A DNA stretch of 22,839 nucleotides from Dimargaris cristalligena (GCA_027576995.1 JANBQC010000310.1:9706-32544), one strand, 5' to 3'; shown: positions 10,771-19,245, counted from the first letter of the stretch. The notes: generated by a model not told the origin, from the sequence alone. A program made the numbers and translations.

Positions 10771-10887
10771 TATGGGGCCATTTCAGTACCACTATATAGG
10801 AGTTTTAATGAAATATACATGATAGAATTTAGTGGATAATGCATTTTTAACTAGTAAAACTTGCTCTAGGCCAAGCCTCTCCCACAT
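10771..10887 (-). mobile_element. MITE-like element, copy E (internally deleted)
   Basis: Read on the minus strand, this 117-bp stretch follows the order of the 144-bp element found at 14040 and 18728. It has a GGGAGAGG left end, TTACTAGTTAAAAATG in the centre, and a right end finishing in GGCCCCATA. About 24 bp are missing from the left half, including the AGCTGTATA part of the left inverted repeat. Both ends are diverged but recognisable. It is non-coding. Confidence 0.7.
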
Positions 10888-11143
10888 GAGCAATGTCAAC
10901 ATTTCGCCATGCACTATTTGCGGGCGTATTATCACGCCAGTGGCCTGGTTCAGAAAAAAATATTGAAGATGTTGAAATTTATTATTAATGGGTATAGTAC
11001 TTTTAAATGAGTAGAAATCAGTCGCAATATATAGAAGTGCCTTTACTAAAACCTACTACTACTGATGTGCTCAATTTCAAAGCCCTTAACATTTAGTCTG
11101 CAAAACTAAAAACAACCATTGGCATCTCTTAATTTAAAGAGAT

Positions 11144-11148
11144 AAAAA
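11144..11148 (-). terminator. RNA polymerase III T-tract terminator of the 5S gene
   Basis: Five consecutive T on the minus strand begin at the last base of helix I of the 5S RNA. This is the expected position for a Pol III terminator. Confidence 0.75.
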
Positions 11149-11265
11149 GTTATAGCACTAACTATTCCCAAGTGGTCTCCCACCTCAGTACTAAATTAGC
11201 TGACAATTCCTTAACTACGCAGATCTAACGGGATACGGTGTAAACAATTGCATATGACCATAACT
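11148..11265 (-). rRNA. 5S ribosomal RNA (118 nt)
   Basis: The minus strand carries the conserved 5S core: ATCCCGTTAGATCT, then GTAGTTAAG, then TAGTACTGAGGTGGGAGAC, then CCACTTGGGAAT, all in order and spacing. The 118-nt length is normal for 5S. The 5' end AGTTATGGT pairs with the 3' end GCTATAACT as helix I (9 pairs, two wobbles). GCAATT pairs with AATTGT (helix II), and CTAA pairs with TTAG (helix IV). A T5 tract follows at once, as expected for RNA polymerase III. The stems are AU-rich compared with typical 5S. Because the pairing is kept, I favour a working gene or young copy over a pseudogene. Solitary 5S genes outside the rDNA unit are known in several fungi. Confidence 0.85.
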
Positions 11266-11560
11266 GAAAATTTATGGATTACCAATGTAATACCTGGTAA
11301 AGAGCACTATTTCTGAATTTAATTGAATAGAGCACCCCTGTGCTATAATGTAAAAGATCCTAAGTATTGAAAAATATCCTATTGAAACTGCCAATACCCC
11401 CCTTTGAAAACCACATTACTTATATTTCTCAGTCCCGGGGGATTAGCCGGAGCCCTGGGCTTGTAACATTAGGGAGAAGGTGTCCCCGTCACAATTTGGG
11501 GATAGCCATAGCGAGATTAATTCTGAAGCTAATAGGTCCCCCCATTGGACCACAACCCCC

Positions 11561-13000
11561 TCAAGGACTGGGTTGAGTATGGGTGGAATCCAATGTTAAG
11601 CCATCCAGGAAGATCTGGTTGACCGTGGTATTGGGCGGAGCATTCACAATTTGCACCAGGGCATGCTGAATAAAGCCTACCATACGGTCAATGGAGGCTT
11701 CCGTGTACAGTTTGGTATTATAGAACACCACTGGGTCAATACTGGACCTTTTTTCAAAAAAATCGACAACAAGATTAGACTTGATCAGCTCAAAGAACCG
11801 AACGTCGGATACTTTCAAGTTGTGGGTGGGGTTGGACCCCATGGAGTCGGGTAGAATATCATAGCCCATCTCCGTGGCATAGGGGGTTTCGGTGGGGGGT
11901 TTCCCCGATGCTGCTGCCGTCCATTTAAAGATATCGACTGGACTAGTGTATTCAAACTGGGCTAAGTTAGTGTCCGTCTCTTCCAATGATAGGAGCCACG
12001 ATTCGATGGTGGAGTGGCCCAGACGTACTCGAAAGGGAAGCATGTTGATACAAGGTCCAATCGTTTGGTCCATGGCGGGAAGATTAAGGCGGCGGCCGGA
12101 AGTGAAGGTTTTGAAGGTTACCTCATTCTGGTCCAGGAGGCGGCCCAAAACGACGGCATAGGCGGCCCGGAGGAGGGTGGTAACCGTAATGCCTAGTCGC
12201 TCCGCAAATTGGTACAGGGCTTCTTTGGAAACATCGAGTTTGGTTATATACACCGTATGGCCTAGTACACCGACATGGTTAGAGGCAGAAGGGGGTGCGG
12301 GTGTAGGGAGGGCATCTTGCAAATAATTGATCCAAAACGTTTGGGTCTGGAGAGGGTCTACCTGATGGTGCACATGGTCAACTAACACTGCATGAGTGAC
12401 TGCTGGCGGAGGAACGGCTAGCTGGGGACAGTGGTAGGCCTCCAGTAGCAGTTTGAGTAAGGTGAAGAGCGACAGACCGTCCATTAGTGAATGGTGCAAT
12501 GAAAGAACTAGGATATGAACGTTCGTGTCCATGGTGGGGAAGACAAAGTTGTGAACCATGTGGTTTTTTATGCAAAAGCCACGCTGGTTGTTCTCCATGA
12601 GAAAGGCATCCAAGGAAGACAGGGGCTCGTCAACGACCACCCATGCAGTAGGGCAGGAACGTAGAACGACTTGGGCGAACTCGGGTGTCTGTCTACCCGG
12701 TAATTCGATAAAGTGGGACCGCAAAGGGGCATGCTGTTCGGAAACGGCATTCCAGGCCTGTATCAATTGAGGAACCTCCAATGGGCCCGTGAGGGTGGCC
12801 GACAATTGAATGTGGTAAGCGGTCGGGTCGGCGGTGAGGTCCATAAGCACAGCAGACTGGGCCGAGATACACGGTAGAAAGTCCTCTACCTGGCTAAGCG
12901 TTATCTGGCGGTTAGCCAATTCATTGACTACCGCTTGAGTCTCGGTATCAGAGAGTTGGAAATAGGCGGACTTGAACAGAGTGTCAGTAGCACGTAGCAT
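11561..13000 (-). CDS. Stand-alone NRPS-type condensation domain protein
   Basis: This 479-aa single-exon protein belongs to the condensation/CoA-dependent acyltransferase superfamily (PF00668 type), which joins acyl or aminoacyl groups to an amine or alcohol. The motifs follow NRPS C-domain order: FLPCISAQSAVL (41-52, C1), SEQHAPLRSHF (87-97, C2), the catalytic HHSLMDG (169-175, C3) and GRRLNLPAMDQTIGPCINML (302-321, C5), followed by PFRV. Both histidines, Asp and Gly are present, so it is probably catalytic. Residues 17-40 resemble the carrier-to-condensation linker of NRPS modules. However, no carrier, adenylation or thioesterase domain lies on either side. It could be a free-standing tailoring enzyme or the relic of a larger synthetase. 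The start is the first in-frame ATG; the stop is TGA. The substrate cannot be predicted from sequence. Confidence 0.85.
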   Translation of the reverse strand: MLRATDTLFKSAYFQLSDTETQAVVNELANRQITLSQVEDFLPCISAQSAVLMDLTADPTAYHIQLSATLTGPLEVPQLIQAWNAVSEQHAPLRSHFIELPGRQTPEFAQVVLRSCPTAWVVVDEPLSSLDAFLMENNQRGFCIKNHMVHNFVFPTMDTNVHILVLSLHHSLMDGLSLFTLLKLLLEAYHCPQLAVPPPAVTHAVLVDHVHHQVDPLQTQTFWINYLQDALPTPAPPSASNHVGVLGHTVYITKLDVSKEALYQFAERLGITVTTLLRAAYAVVLGRLLDQNEVTFKTFTSGRRLNLPAMDQTIGPCINMLPFRVRLGHSTIESWLLSLEETDTNLAQFEYTSPVDIFKWTAAASGKPPTETPYATEMGYDILPDSMGSNPTHNLKVSDVRFFELIKSNLVVDFFEKRSSIDPVVFYNTKLYTEASIDRMVGFIQHALVQIVNAPPNTTVNQIFLDGLTLDSTHTQPSP

Positions 13001-13058
13001 GGTTGGCTGACTCGATTACTAAAACGAAGGAGGCGAGGCTAGGGATGGGCGTACTGGG

Positions 13059-13066
13059 AATATATG
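13059..13066 (-). promoter_or_regulatory. Possible TATA box of the condensation domain gene
   Basis: On the minus strand, ATATATT-like sequence lies about 60 nt upstream of the ATG at 13000. That is a plausible distance for a TATA box with a short leader. Assigned by position and composition only. Confidence 0.35.
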
Positions 13067-14039
13067 GATGGATAGCGAGTAGGTAATGCCAAAAGGGACT
13101 CGGTGAAGTTAGAATTAAGGTGTCCGGCCGGAAAATTATTTATAAAGCAGGGCCAGTCATAATTGAGGTATTAATCTGGAGTGGAATCGGGGGCTCTATG
13201 AAAAAGACCTTTAACCCGGGTGAAAGGCTCCAGTGGCATCAAACAGACTATACCTACCCAAACTCTGTTTTATTTCTATGGGTATCCGCTTATTCTTGGC
13301 ATTTACCAATACACGGCTGCAAATAAGGCAAGGGGCATGTTAATCTAATAGCGATAATGTATCATTTAACCTGTAATTCGCCTTTAATGTTCCCACCATC
13401 ACCCGTCGGCACTGTACGATGAGAGATAAAGCTGTTCGTGATGTCAGGGCCCAATAAATTGGCAGGCAATCTTTGTTTTCATGCGTTTACGGCCGCCTTG
13501 CTTAGTCAGTTGTCACTCCGTCGTGCGATGTAGGCCGTTGGGTGCATTCGGTGGCAAAGTCGAGTGAAACGATCCCTCCAAGCCGGCCGATTGGTTAAGA
13601 GCACCTGGGAGCACATGCCAAGCCACAGGTGATACCGTTATCATCGATCAGGGCGTAAGTGTGAAAGTGCCAGTATACCGTGTAGATGTTTCCCATAGGA
13701 ACGATAATCCATCATCAAAAGTTGAAAGAGCCTGAGAAGTATGAGGGCGTAACCGCCGGGTCATTAATTAAAGCAACGATGGTACTGTACACCATGCCAT
13801 AGGTGTATGTGCGAGAAAAATGGCGGGGAAACATCCGAAGAGAATTTCCGAATAGTAAGAATCGATGGGGTTGGGATGTCGTAATGAAACAATCTGGCAA
13901 TATATTAGGCCATAGAGCATTGTATAGTGCGGGCTAAGGTCTACCCAGCGAGGTAACTAAACCGAAACATTTATTTGATGATGAGGGATGTTAGTGGCCA
14001 AGAACCCATCTACAGTCTACTCTCCCGTACACGCACACC

Positions 14040-14183
14040 ATATGGGAGAAGTTCATCCAAGCTGTATAACGAAAAATCCATTAGATTCGGCCAATATTAC
14101 TAGTTAAAAATAAATTTCCCATATATTCTCCCATACACATATATTGCAAACCCTTATATAGCTGGGCTGAATTTCACCCATAT
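14040..14183 (+). mobile_element. MITE-like element, copy A (144 bp, both inverted repeats)
   Basis: The first 30 bases and the reverse complement of the last 30 match at 25 positions; both begin ATATGGG and end TATAA. It aligns over its whole length, without gaps, with copy C at 18728-18871 (122 of 144 positions by hand count). The middle holds CGAAAAATCCATTAGAT and AGTTAAAAATAAAT. There is no open frame. TA sits at both ends, which would fit a Tc1/mariner-type target site, but the ATAT context makes the exact boundary ambiguous. It is best read as a non-autonomous DNA transposon relic. Confidence 0.85.
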
Positions 14184-14834
14184 GTAAAACACCATGCAGC
14201 CATATCGAACCTAGCCCATACCCATGCCTTAGTATGGCCCTTCCTCCCCCATGTTTTCCTTGCATGACCCTTTCTTGTGTCAGAGCACCTCCCTCCCATT
14301 CCTTCTCCTTGCACTTCCGCTCAAGGCCATATTCCCCCCCCGCCTAATTACTTTCTACCACTCGCCATTTAGCATGTTGGCCTAGCCTTATTAAACTCCT
14401 ATACTACCGCCCGTCTGTCTCCAACCCCAATAAGCCCCCTGGTGTTTCGACTTACCATTAACCTGAAAAACTAGGCAACGTCCGGGGGCACCCGTGAGAG
14501 AAACCCCATTACCAGGAGTGGCATAGACCATAAAGGGAACAGGAACATTCTGTGGCAACCAGCCAACAATAAGTTCTACATTCTAAAGAGAACGAGGGAT
14601 GGACGAATTTATCGCAGCCGAAACACACGGTCAATCAGCCGAGTCCTTCTAGAAATAGTTAGACTAGGAAAAGAGAAAAGAAGTGAGAGTTGGGGCCCGG
14701 TTCCCATAACGTCAAGTGTTTGGTTGTTTTGGGATACCTATAGTTTTATGACCCAAGGATGTGCACCTCCTACCATAGTTACCCATTTCTTGGCATCTAT
14801 CCTTTGGTTCAAGGCCAAGGCAAGCGGAGCCGGT

Positions 14835-14842
14835 TATAAATA
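14835..14842 (+). promoter_or_regulatory. TATA box candidate (TATAAATA)
   Basis: A consensus TATAAATA on the plus strand, about 470 nt upstream of the tubby-like ATG. If used, the leader would be long or spliced; a GTAAGT at 14994-14999 and a CAG at 15305-15307 could bound a 5'-UTR intron. The nearer TATA motif at 15176 is the simpler choice. Confidence 0.3.
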
Positions 14843-15175
14843 CCCTGGAAGACCGAACAGTTGTTCAGACCATTAGCTCTACCTATTTCTTATTTTTAAA
14901 CCCCGCTACTTTACCTAGCCTTTCATCATTCCCGTGCTTATATATCTTCCTGTTTAACCTTAACCATCCTCCGTACCGAACCCATGGGCAGCAGTAAGTT
15001 TTTATTCGATATGTTCCCCTAGCTGCATTGGTATCCCATAGTGGGCGGTGCTGAGAATAGAGCGCCAAGACCGACCGACCTGCACTCCCGCTTGAATCTG
15101 GTTCAGGGCGTCATATCGACCGGTGTATTTATTCTGGAGAGTCAATGTTTAGGCCCGCTATACCATATCCGGTCC

Positions 15176-15185
15176 TATATAATAA
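15176..15185 (+). promoter_or_regulatory. TATA box candidate of the tubby-like gene
   Basis: TATATAATAA on the plus strand, about 127 nt upstream of the ATG at 15312. Distance and sequence suit a core promoter. No other element was identified. Confidence 0.4.
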
Positions 15186-15311
15186 TGCGACATGCTTAAT
15201 TTGTACTAGCGGCTTTCTACAACCACTAACCACCCTCATCTGCATGTACCTCTAATTCTCTTTCAATCAATAGACCAACCCGTTCGTTATTTAATAAAGC
15301 GTCCCAGGCGC

Positions 15312-15782
15312 ATGTCGCGAGATAAGGATGTCATCAATGAAAATGGCGAAATCGTCTACCGTCGACTGTCGGGGACGCTCGGCAGCCTGAAGCGATTTGA
15401 GGAGGCCATAACAAAGGAGGTAATTTGGAAACACCCGGCCAAATTCCCATCCCCTGATAAGCGCGAATTTATCAATCCCCGCACGGTCACCCGGGTCTTA
15501 TTAATCCAGGATCACGGCTTTCACCAAACCTGGTACCGCTTCACCTATAGTGGCAACAACTACATCTGGAAGAGCGTGTCCTCCTTACACACTGAGCTCA
15601 AGTGCTACCACGAGGATAGCGGTATCCTCGTGGCTGAATTCAACGACAGGATTGGCAAACCCAGCTCCATCAATATTTACCCATTATCGGGGTGGGTTGA
15701 TGGTTTCCAGGAGTTTCTGATATTTAGCGGTATTGATGTGGGTGAAACGATTATAGATTGTTACGGCACCACTGGCTATTAA
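15312..15782 (+). CDS. Small protein with probable tubby C-terminal-like fold
   Basis: This 156-aa single-exon protein has no signal peptide or membrane segment. Residues 75-87 (YRFTYSGNNYIWK), 96-110 (LKCYHEDSGILVAEF), 120-123 (INIY) and 134-143 (EFLIFSGIDV) follow an alternating strand pattern. The pattern ends in a helix-like segment. This resembles the small fungal tubby C-terminal-like (LURP/scramblase-like) proteins often annotated as DUFs, in which a beta barrel surrounds one hydrophobic helix. The molecular role of these fungal members is not established. The ATG at 15312 is the first in frame and follows a TATA motif by about 127 nt. The fold is my inference from pattern recognition, so the family call is moderate while the gene itself is likely real. 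It converges on the gene at 16851. Confidence 0.65.
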   Translation: MSRDKDVINENGEIVYRRLSGTLGSLKRFEEAITKEVIWKHPAKFPSPDKREFINPRTVTRVLLIQDHGFHQTWYRFTYSGNNYIWKSVSSLHTELKCYHEDSGILVAEFNDRIGKPSSINIYPLSGWVDGFQEFLIFSGIDVGETIIDCYGTTGY

Positions 15783-15938
15783 ATTTGCCTCCGGTGGGGC
15801 AATTCGTTGAAGAGTATCTCCCTAATAGACTTGTACATGTGTCCCCTAGTGAATGCTTCCTTAATACAACCGTATTTACATACAATTATCCATCAACAGA
15901 TTGCTAGTGTGACTTACACCATAGTTGGAGAAGGTGCC

Positions 15939-15944
15939 AATAAA
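15939..15944 (+). promoter_or_regulatory. Poly(A) signal AATAAA after the tubby-like gene
   Basis: A canonical AATAAA about 157 nt past the stop codon, in the right orientation and at a normal distance for a fungal 3' UTR. Confidence 0.45.
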
Positions 15945-16074
15945 CAGGCTATAGATGTTACTTCGTTGTGAGTAGATTACTCAGTTGGCCAACTCGGTAT
16001 TGTTTACTAAGACAAAGGCAGGATATTGGGCCAATTTCTGATACTTTGGCGTGTGAGCCGATGGACCCCCAGAC

Positions 16075-16120
16075 CGATGTGTACTTAACACAGCCCGGCT
16101 GTATGAATATTTAAACCGAG
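16075..16120 (-). repeat. Possible decayed MITE end fragment
   Basis: Over 26 bases starting at 16092, 18 match the minus-orientation right end of copy C, including GCTGTAT and TTTAAA. Only one end is visible, so it is a weak call that could be chance in AT-rich DNA. Confidence 0.35.
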
Positions 16121-16213
16121 TGAAAGTGTGTACATACTCGATACACCGAGCAGTTTAATATTAAGAACCGTTCAATGGGCCAACGACTCTGGTGGATACA
16201 AGGAAACGATATT

Positions 16214-16364
16214 ATATGGAGAGGTTCAACCCTGCTGTAAAACAAAAAACCCCTTAGATGAAGCAAATACCATAGGTTAAAAATGAACCACTCATATAAT
16301 ATGTACTGGCTCTATACTGATATACTGAGTCTGCTTGGCTATATTATGCCAAACTAAACCCTAT
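16214..16364 (+). mobile_element. MITE-like element, copy B (right end degraded)
   Basis: The left half clearly follows the family: ATATGGAGAGGTTCAACC, then GCTGTA, then CCTTAGATGAAGCAAATA, then GGTTAAAAAT. The right half has diverged and only ACCCTAT near 16358-16364 resembles the expected end, so the right boundary is approximate. Non-coding. Confidence 0.65.
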
Positions 16365-16850
16365 GGTTACTCCTCAATTAGTCAGGTGCACCTCATGCCC
16401 CTTTTACTGATTAATTCGGCAATATATCTGGTATCAGCTCCTACTGCCGTCTATAAGACGCCCTTCGCAACCTTATAATGGGCATCCTCTTAAATCATTC
16501 CTTCTATGCAAAGTAATCTAGCAAATACTAACATTATAACCCACGACATTGGGCTCTAATCGATTTTATAGACAATTAGATAAATTTGGGAAAGTATATA
16601 TATAAATATAGAGTAAAAAGAAAGGCCAGAAAAATACTAATAGACGGCGTATTTTTTTAAAAAAATAGAAGTCAACTACTGAAGAGATATAATAGATAGA
16701 ATTGTTAACCAAAGATGTTTAGTACAATGTGCCTATAAGTCGACAGAAACAAGTGCCTCATCGGTGTTAATAATATCTAACCTGGACTGGGGTACCTCCT
16801 CCCGACCAGGGTGATGTGAAGAGGGAATAGGCATGCGAGCATACCACCAC

Positions 16851-17978
16851 TTAAATGAAATGGGATGGGTCCAACTTGCACGACGGCTTATCGTTAGTGA
16901 TAGTGGGCCCCGAGGCGGTGTTGGTCGTGGTAGGAGGAACCATCACCCTATCGTACCCACCAAGCGCATCAGGGACCTCTGCGACCCCCGCTTTCGGCGA
17001 TTCGTAGTGCACTATATTCGAACTATTGGAGTAATAACGATGGTATAGACGACCAGCATCATCCAACTTTAGAGTATTGGTATACGTCAGAGGAAAACAT
17101 TCCGTGTACCCAGATACTGGGCGTGGTCGATATATTTTTAATGCCATCGACACATCAGTCCAGCCCTGCTCAGCGGCACGTGCATATACTTTATCGCGTA
17201 TTTCACCGGTATTGCCTACGAAGTTTAATAGCGCCCGAAAAAACTCGGGTTGACCGTAGGTCTTGGCTATAGAGAGAGCCCGGGCTATATGAGGGTCGTC
17301 GATTTCGGAAAAGAGGTTGAATTGTTGCAGGTCCATGGCAAATGTAGGCGTTAGGGTGGCGAACCGGGCTAAAGTATAGACCGCCATTTCGAACATGGCC
17401 CCTCCACACGAGTGTCGCAGCGAGTTCGTTTGTTCCAGTTGACTGACCAATTCTAGACGATCGTCCGGAGTTTTGGGCGAATTCACCCACACGACAGCCT
17501 TCTGCAGAAAATTAGAGATACGGACATAACTCGGAAGAATCCGGCGTTTTATTTCGAGCTCGAGCACTGTCATGAGTGAAGGGGACATTGCTAAATCCAT
17601 CAACTTCTGCAGCTGCTGTAAATCACCCTGGTGAATCTGGTCCTCGAGGAACTGAAAAGCGCCGACAAAGGGGCCGTAGTCCCGTTGGGCGGAGTCGGTT
17701 ATGGGGACCACTTGGACATGAGTGTGGAGCCATGCGAGTTCAGGGTGAAACTCCCGCAACGCCTTCTGGAGTTCCACGTCATTGGAAGTTTCCGGGTTAG
17801 GTTTCCCGGTACCCGTTATGGGTTCACCTAAGGTTGTGTATTCGAGGCGTGACAGAGGAAGATAGATATTGGACTCGACAAACCCCGGGAGAATCCAGTT
17901 AAGAATGAGCGACTGGGTTAGAACAATTGTGACGTTAGTGTTGATGTCGGGCAGGTATGGACTGAAATGGGGAGACAT
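16851..17978 (-). CDS. Unrecognised hypothetical protein (375 aa)
   Basis: I do not recognise this protein. From the first in-frame ATG (17978) it is 375 aa. The open frame extends 18 nt further to a TTG, which I do not accept as a start. The N-terminus has a hydrophobic run (VTIVLTQSLILNWILPGF, about residues 16-33) with no clear signal-peptide form. The body is soluble-looking and helix-rich, with stretches such as RISNFLQKAVVWVNSP and AMFEMAVYTLARFATLTP. The last 60 residues are Ser/Thr/Pro-rich. Codon use and length support a real gene over a chance frame. A short in-frame upstream ORF ends just before it. It sits in the repeat-bearing accessory block and may be lineage-specific. An unseen upstream exon is possible. 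Confidence 0.65.
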   Translation of the reverse strand: MSPHFSPYLPDINTNVTIVLTQSLILNWILPGFVESNIYLPLSRLEYTTLGEPITGTGKPNPETSNDVELQKALREFHPELAWLHTHVQVVPITDSAQRDYGPFVGAFQFLEDQIHQGDLQQLQKLMDLAMSPSLMTVLELEIKRRILPSYVRISNFLQKAVVWVNSPKTPDDRLELVSQLEQTNSLRHSCGGAMFEMAVYTLARFATLTPTFAMDLQQFNLFSEIDDPHIARALSIAKTYGQPEFFRALLNFVGNTGEIRDKVYARAAEQGWTDVSMALKIYRPRPVSGYTECFPLTYTNTLKLDDAGRLYHRYYSNSSNIVHYESPKAGVAEVPDALGGYDRVMVPPTTTNTASGPTITNDKPSCKLDPSHFI

Positions 17979-17999
17979 TCCGGACGTCCTAGCCAAGAC

Positions 18000-18032
18000 C
18001 TATATTTTTAGAAGAATTGATGGCGGTATCAT
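18000..18032 (-). other. Upstream ORF in frame with the hypothetical gene
   Basis: An ATG at 18032 opens 10 codons that end in TAG at 18000-18002, seven codons before the main ATG and in the same frame. A CAG preceded by TTTGATTTT lies just upstream (about 18060) and could be a splice acceptor. It may repress translation, be bypassed by splicing, or mark a former longer N-terminus. Confidence 0.4.
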
Positions 18033-18688
18033 TGAATCAATGGTTACAGCCGGAGACTGAAAATCAAATAGGTTAAAAATACGGGAGAATTAAATAAGTA
18101 TTTTGGTGTTTATGTTATATAATGGGGGTTAGGGATGCTCGGGGGAAGGCAGAGTTACCCATTCAATCATGGAGTAATATATTATAAGGCGAAAAATACC
18201 TCGTTGGCGATCTGATCCCTTGTGCGCTGCACTTGGTTCTGTTCAATTGATACACCGTCTGCCTGCCATTGGTCACCGGGGCCCACCGTTGGGAAGGGGG
18301 CCTTGTACCTCATATTATTCGGAACAGTTGTGGGTATACGAAGAGGACGAAGTATAGGGGGGATGACATGGTTGAATGCCAGTCTACTGGCAGTCTAAGG
18401 ACTAATGTAAATAATATAACCATTTGACATAATAAGCGATCACTCTTGCACATTAATATCTGTTGGTAAATGTTCAGCGGGCAATTGTGATGCTCAGGTA
18501 GAGTCTAACCACTATTGGGAAAATAACTATCATGGCAAAACAACTGTGGGCGGTAGAAAGCCATAAATGTCAGCATAGGATCAAAAAACAGGATATTTTC
18601 CTTCCGTCCAACCCAACTTACCACTAATACCCCCTCCTCCAACTATTTATTATTTAGAATAATGGGCCCTCTCGCTGGGGTGCATACT

Positions 18689-18706
18689 GGTATTTTACAA
18701 AATACC
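18689..18706. repeat. Perfect 18-bp palindrome
   Basis: GGTATTTT and AAAATACC form perfect 8-bp arms around AC. It lies 21 bp outside copy C of the MITE and is absent beside copy A, so it is probably not part of the element. Confidence 0.8.
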
Positions 18707-18727
18707 TTGAGTCGTTACCATTTTATG

Positions 18728-18871
18728 ATATGGGTGAAATTCGGCCCAGCTGTATAAGGTTTTAAATAATAAGCGTATGGGATAATGTATGGGAGATTTA
18801 TTTTTAACCAGTAATATTTGCTTCATCTAATGGATTTTTCGCTATACAGCTCGGTTGAACCTCTGCCATAT
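18728..18871 (-). mobile_element. MITE-like element, copy C (144 bp, both inverted repeats)
   Basis: This is the second full-length copy, opposite in orientation to copy A, the same length and about 85% identical without gaps. Its terminal inverted repeats match at 22 of 29 positions, both starting ATATGG and ending AGCTGTATA. It lies about 375-520 bp past the stop of the PPR gene, on the same strand. It carries AATAAA (in AAAAATAAAT) in that sense and could therefore supply a poly(A) signal. Confidence 0.85.
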
Positions 18872-19245
18872 TCGTTCAAACGCCCTTCGCAAAGTATCCG
18901 AATGTGGGGATGGGGAATCGATGGAGCCAGCCCCAAAATGGTCGAGGGGGTTTTGGTAGAGCCACAATTGCAGAAAGAGGACGTGATGGTGGATATATGT
19001 TTATATATAGTAAATGATATATACAGCGAAACACTCTACAACAGGGCTTGTTTTATCCACCATTTAATCAGGCAAATGGCCAACTCAGAGTAGAAAATTA
19101 CTCTCTCAGGAAATAAAGGTTGGCGGTGAATACAAACAAAGGGATGTACATTGCCTGCGACCGTAATTTTTAATATGTTATTCATTTACCTGTCGCCCCT
19201 AAAGGAATACAAGAAACGGACCTTGTTGGTGGTCGGTGTCATTAA

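Larger units (their letters stand above)
9936..11560. other. Convergent intergenic region between UPF1 and the condensation domain gene
   Basis: This AT-rich stretch lies between the 3' ends of two convergent genes. It holds a diverged MITE copy (10771-10887) and a 5S rRNA gene (11148-11265), listed separately. A 12-bp perfect palindrome GTATAATTATAC lies at 10502-10513. AATAAA occurs at 10729-10734 on the plus strand but is about 800 nt from the UPF1 stop, so it is a doubtful poly(A) signal. I see no protein gene. Confidence 0.6.
13001..15311. other. Long divergent intergenic region with one MITE copy
   Basis: These 2.3 kb separate the leftward condensation domain gene from the rightward tubby-like gene. 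They hold an intact MITE copy (14040-14183). A pyrimidine-rich stretch (about 14230-14460) and TATA motifs ahead of the tubby-like gene are also present. An interrupted inverted repeat CACCTG/CAGGTG spans 13602-13631. Open frames of about 60 codons (13120-13326 plus, 13715-13900 minus, 14883-15068 minus) show no family resemblance and I do not call them genes. Confidence 0.6.
15783..16850. other. Convergent intergenic region with MITE sequence
   Basis: AT-rich DNA between two convergent genes. It holds a diverged MITE copy (16214-16364), a possible MITE end fragment (16075-16120), a 12-bp palindrome AGTTGGCCAACT (15983-15994), and a T7/A7 tract near 16654-16667. I see no protein or RNA gene. 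Confidence 0.6.
17979..19245. other. Intergenic region with an intact MITE copy
   Basis: It holds the upstream region of the hypothetical gene and the 3' region of the PPR gene, both on the minus strand. Present are the MITE copy at 18728-18871 and a palindrome at 18689-18706. A GGTTAAAAAT motif near 18073 recalls the MITE core but has no flanking match. The open frame at 18818-19093 starts with TTG inside the MITE and is not a convincing gene. Confidence 0.6.

Noticed and set aside
13575..13660. GGCCGATTGGTTAAGAGC, like a tRNA D-arm
   Set aside because: No T-arm or acceptor pairing; only the D-arm-like stretch and a short CACCTG/CAGGTG inverted repeat are present.
16214..16245. GGTTCAACCC in MITE copy B as a Pol III B box, which would make the family a SINE
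   Set aside because: The motif lies inside the terminal inverted repeat, no A box is found upstream, and both ends are inverted repeats, which fits a DNA-transposon MITE better.
18060..18110. AAATAGGTTAAAAATACGGG as a further MITE copy
   Set aside because: Only the AT-rich core matches; neither flank nor inverted repeat is present.
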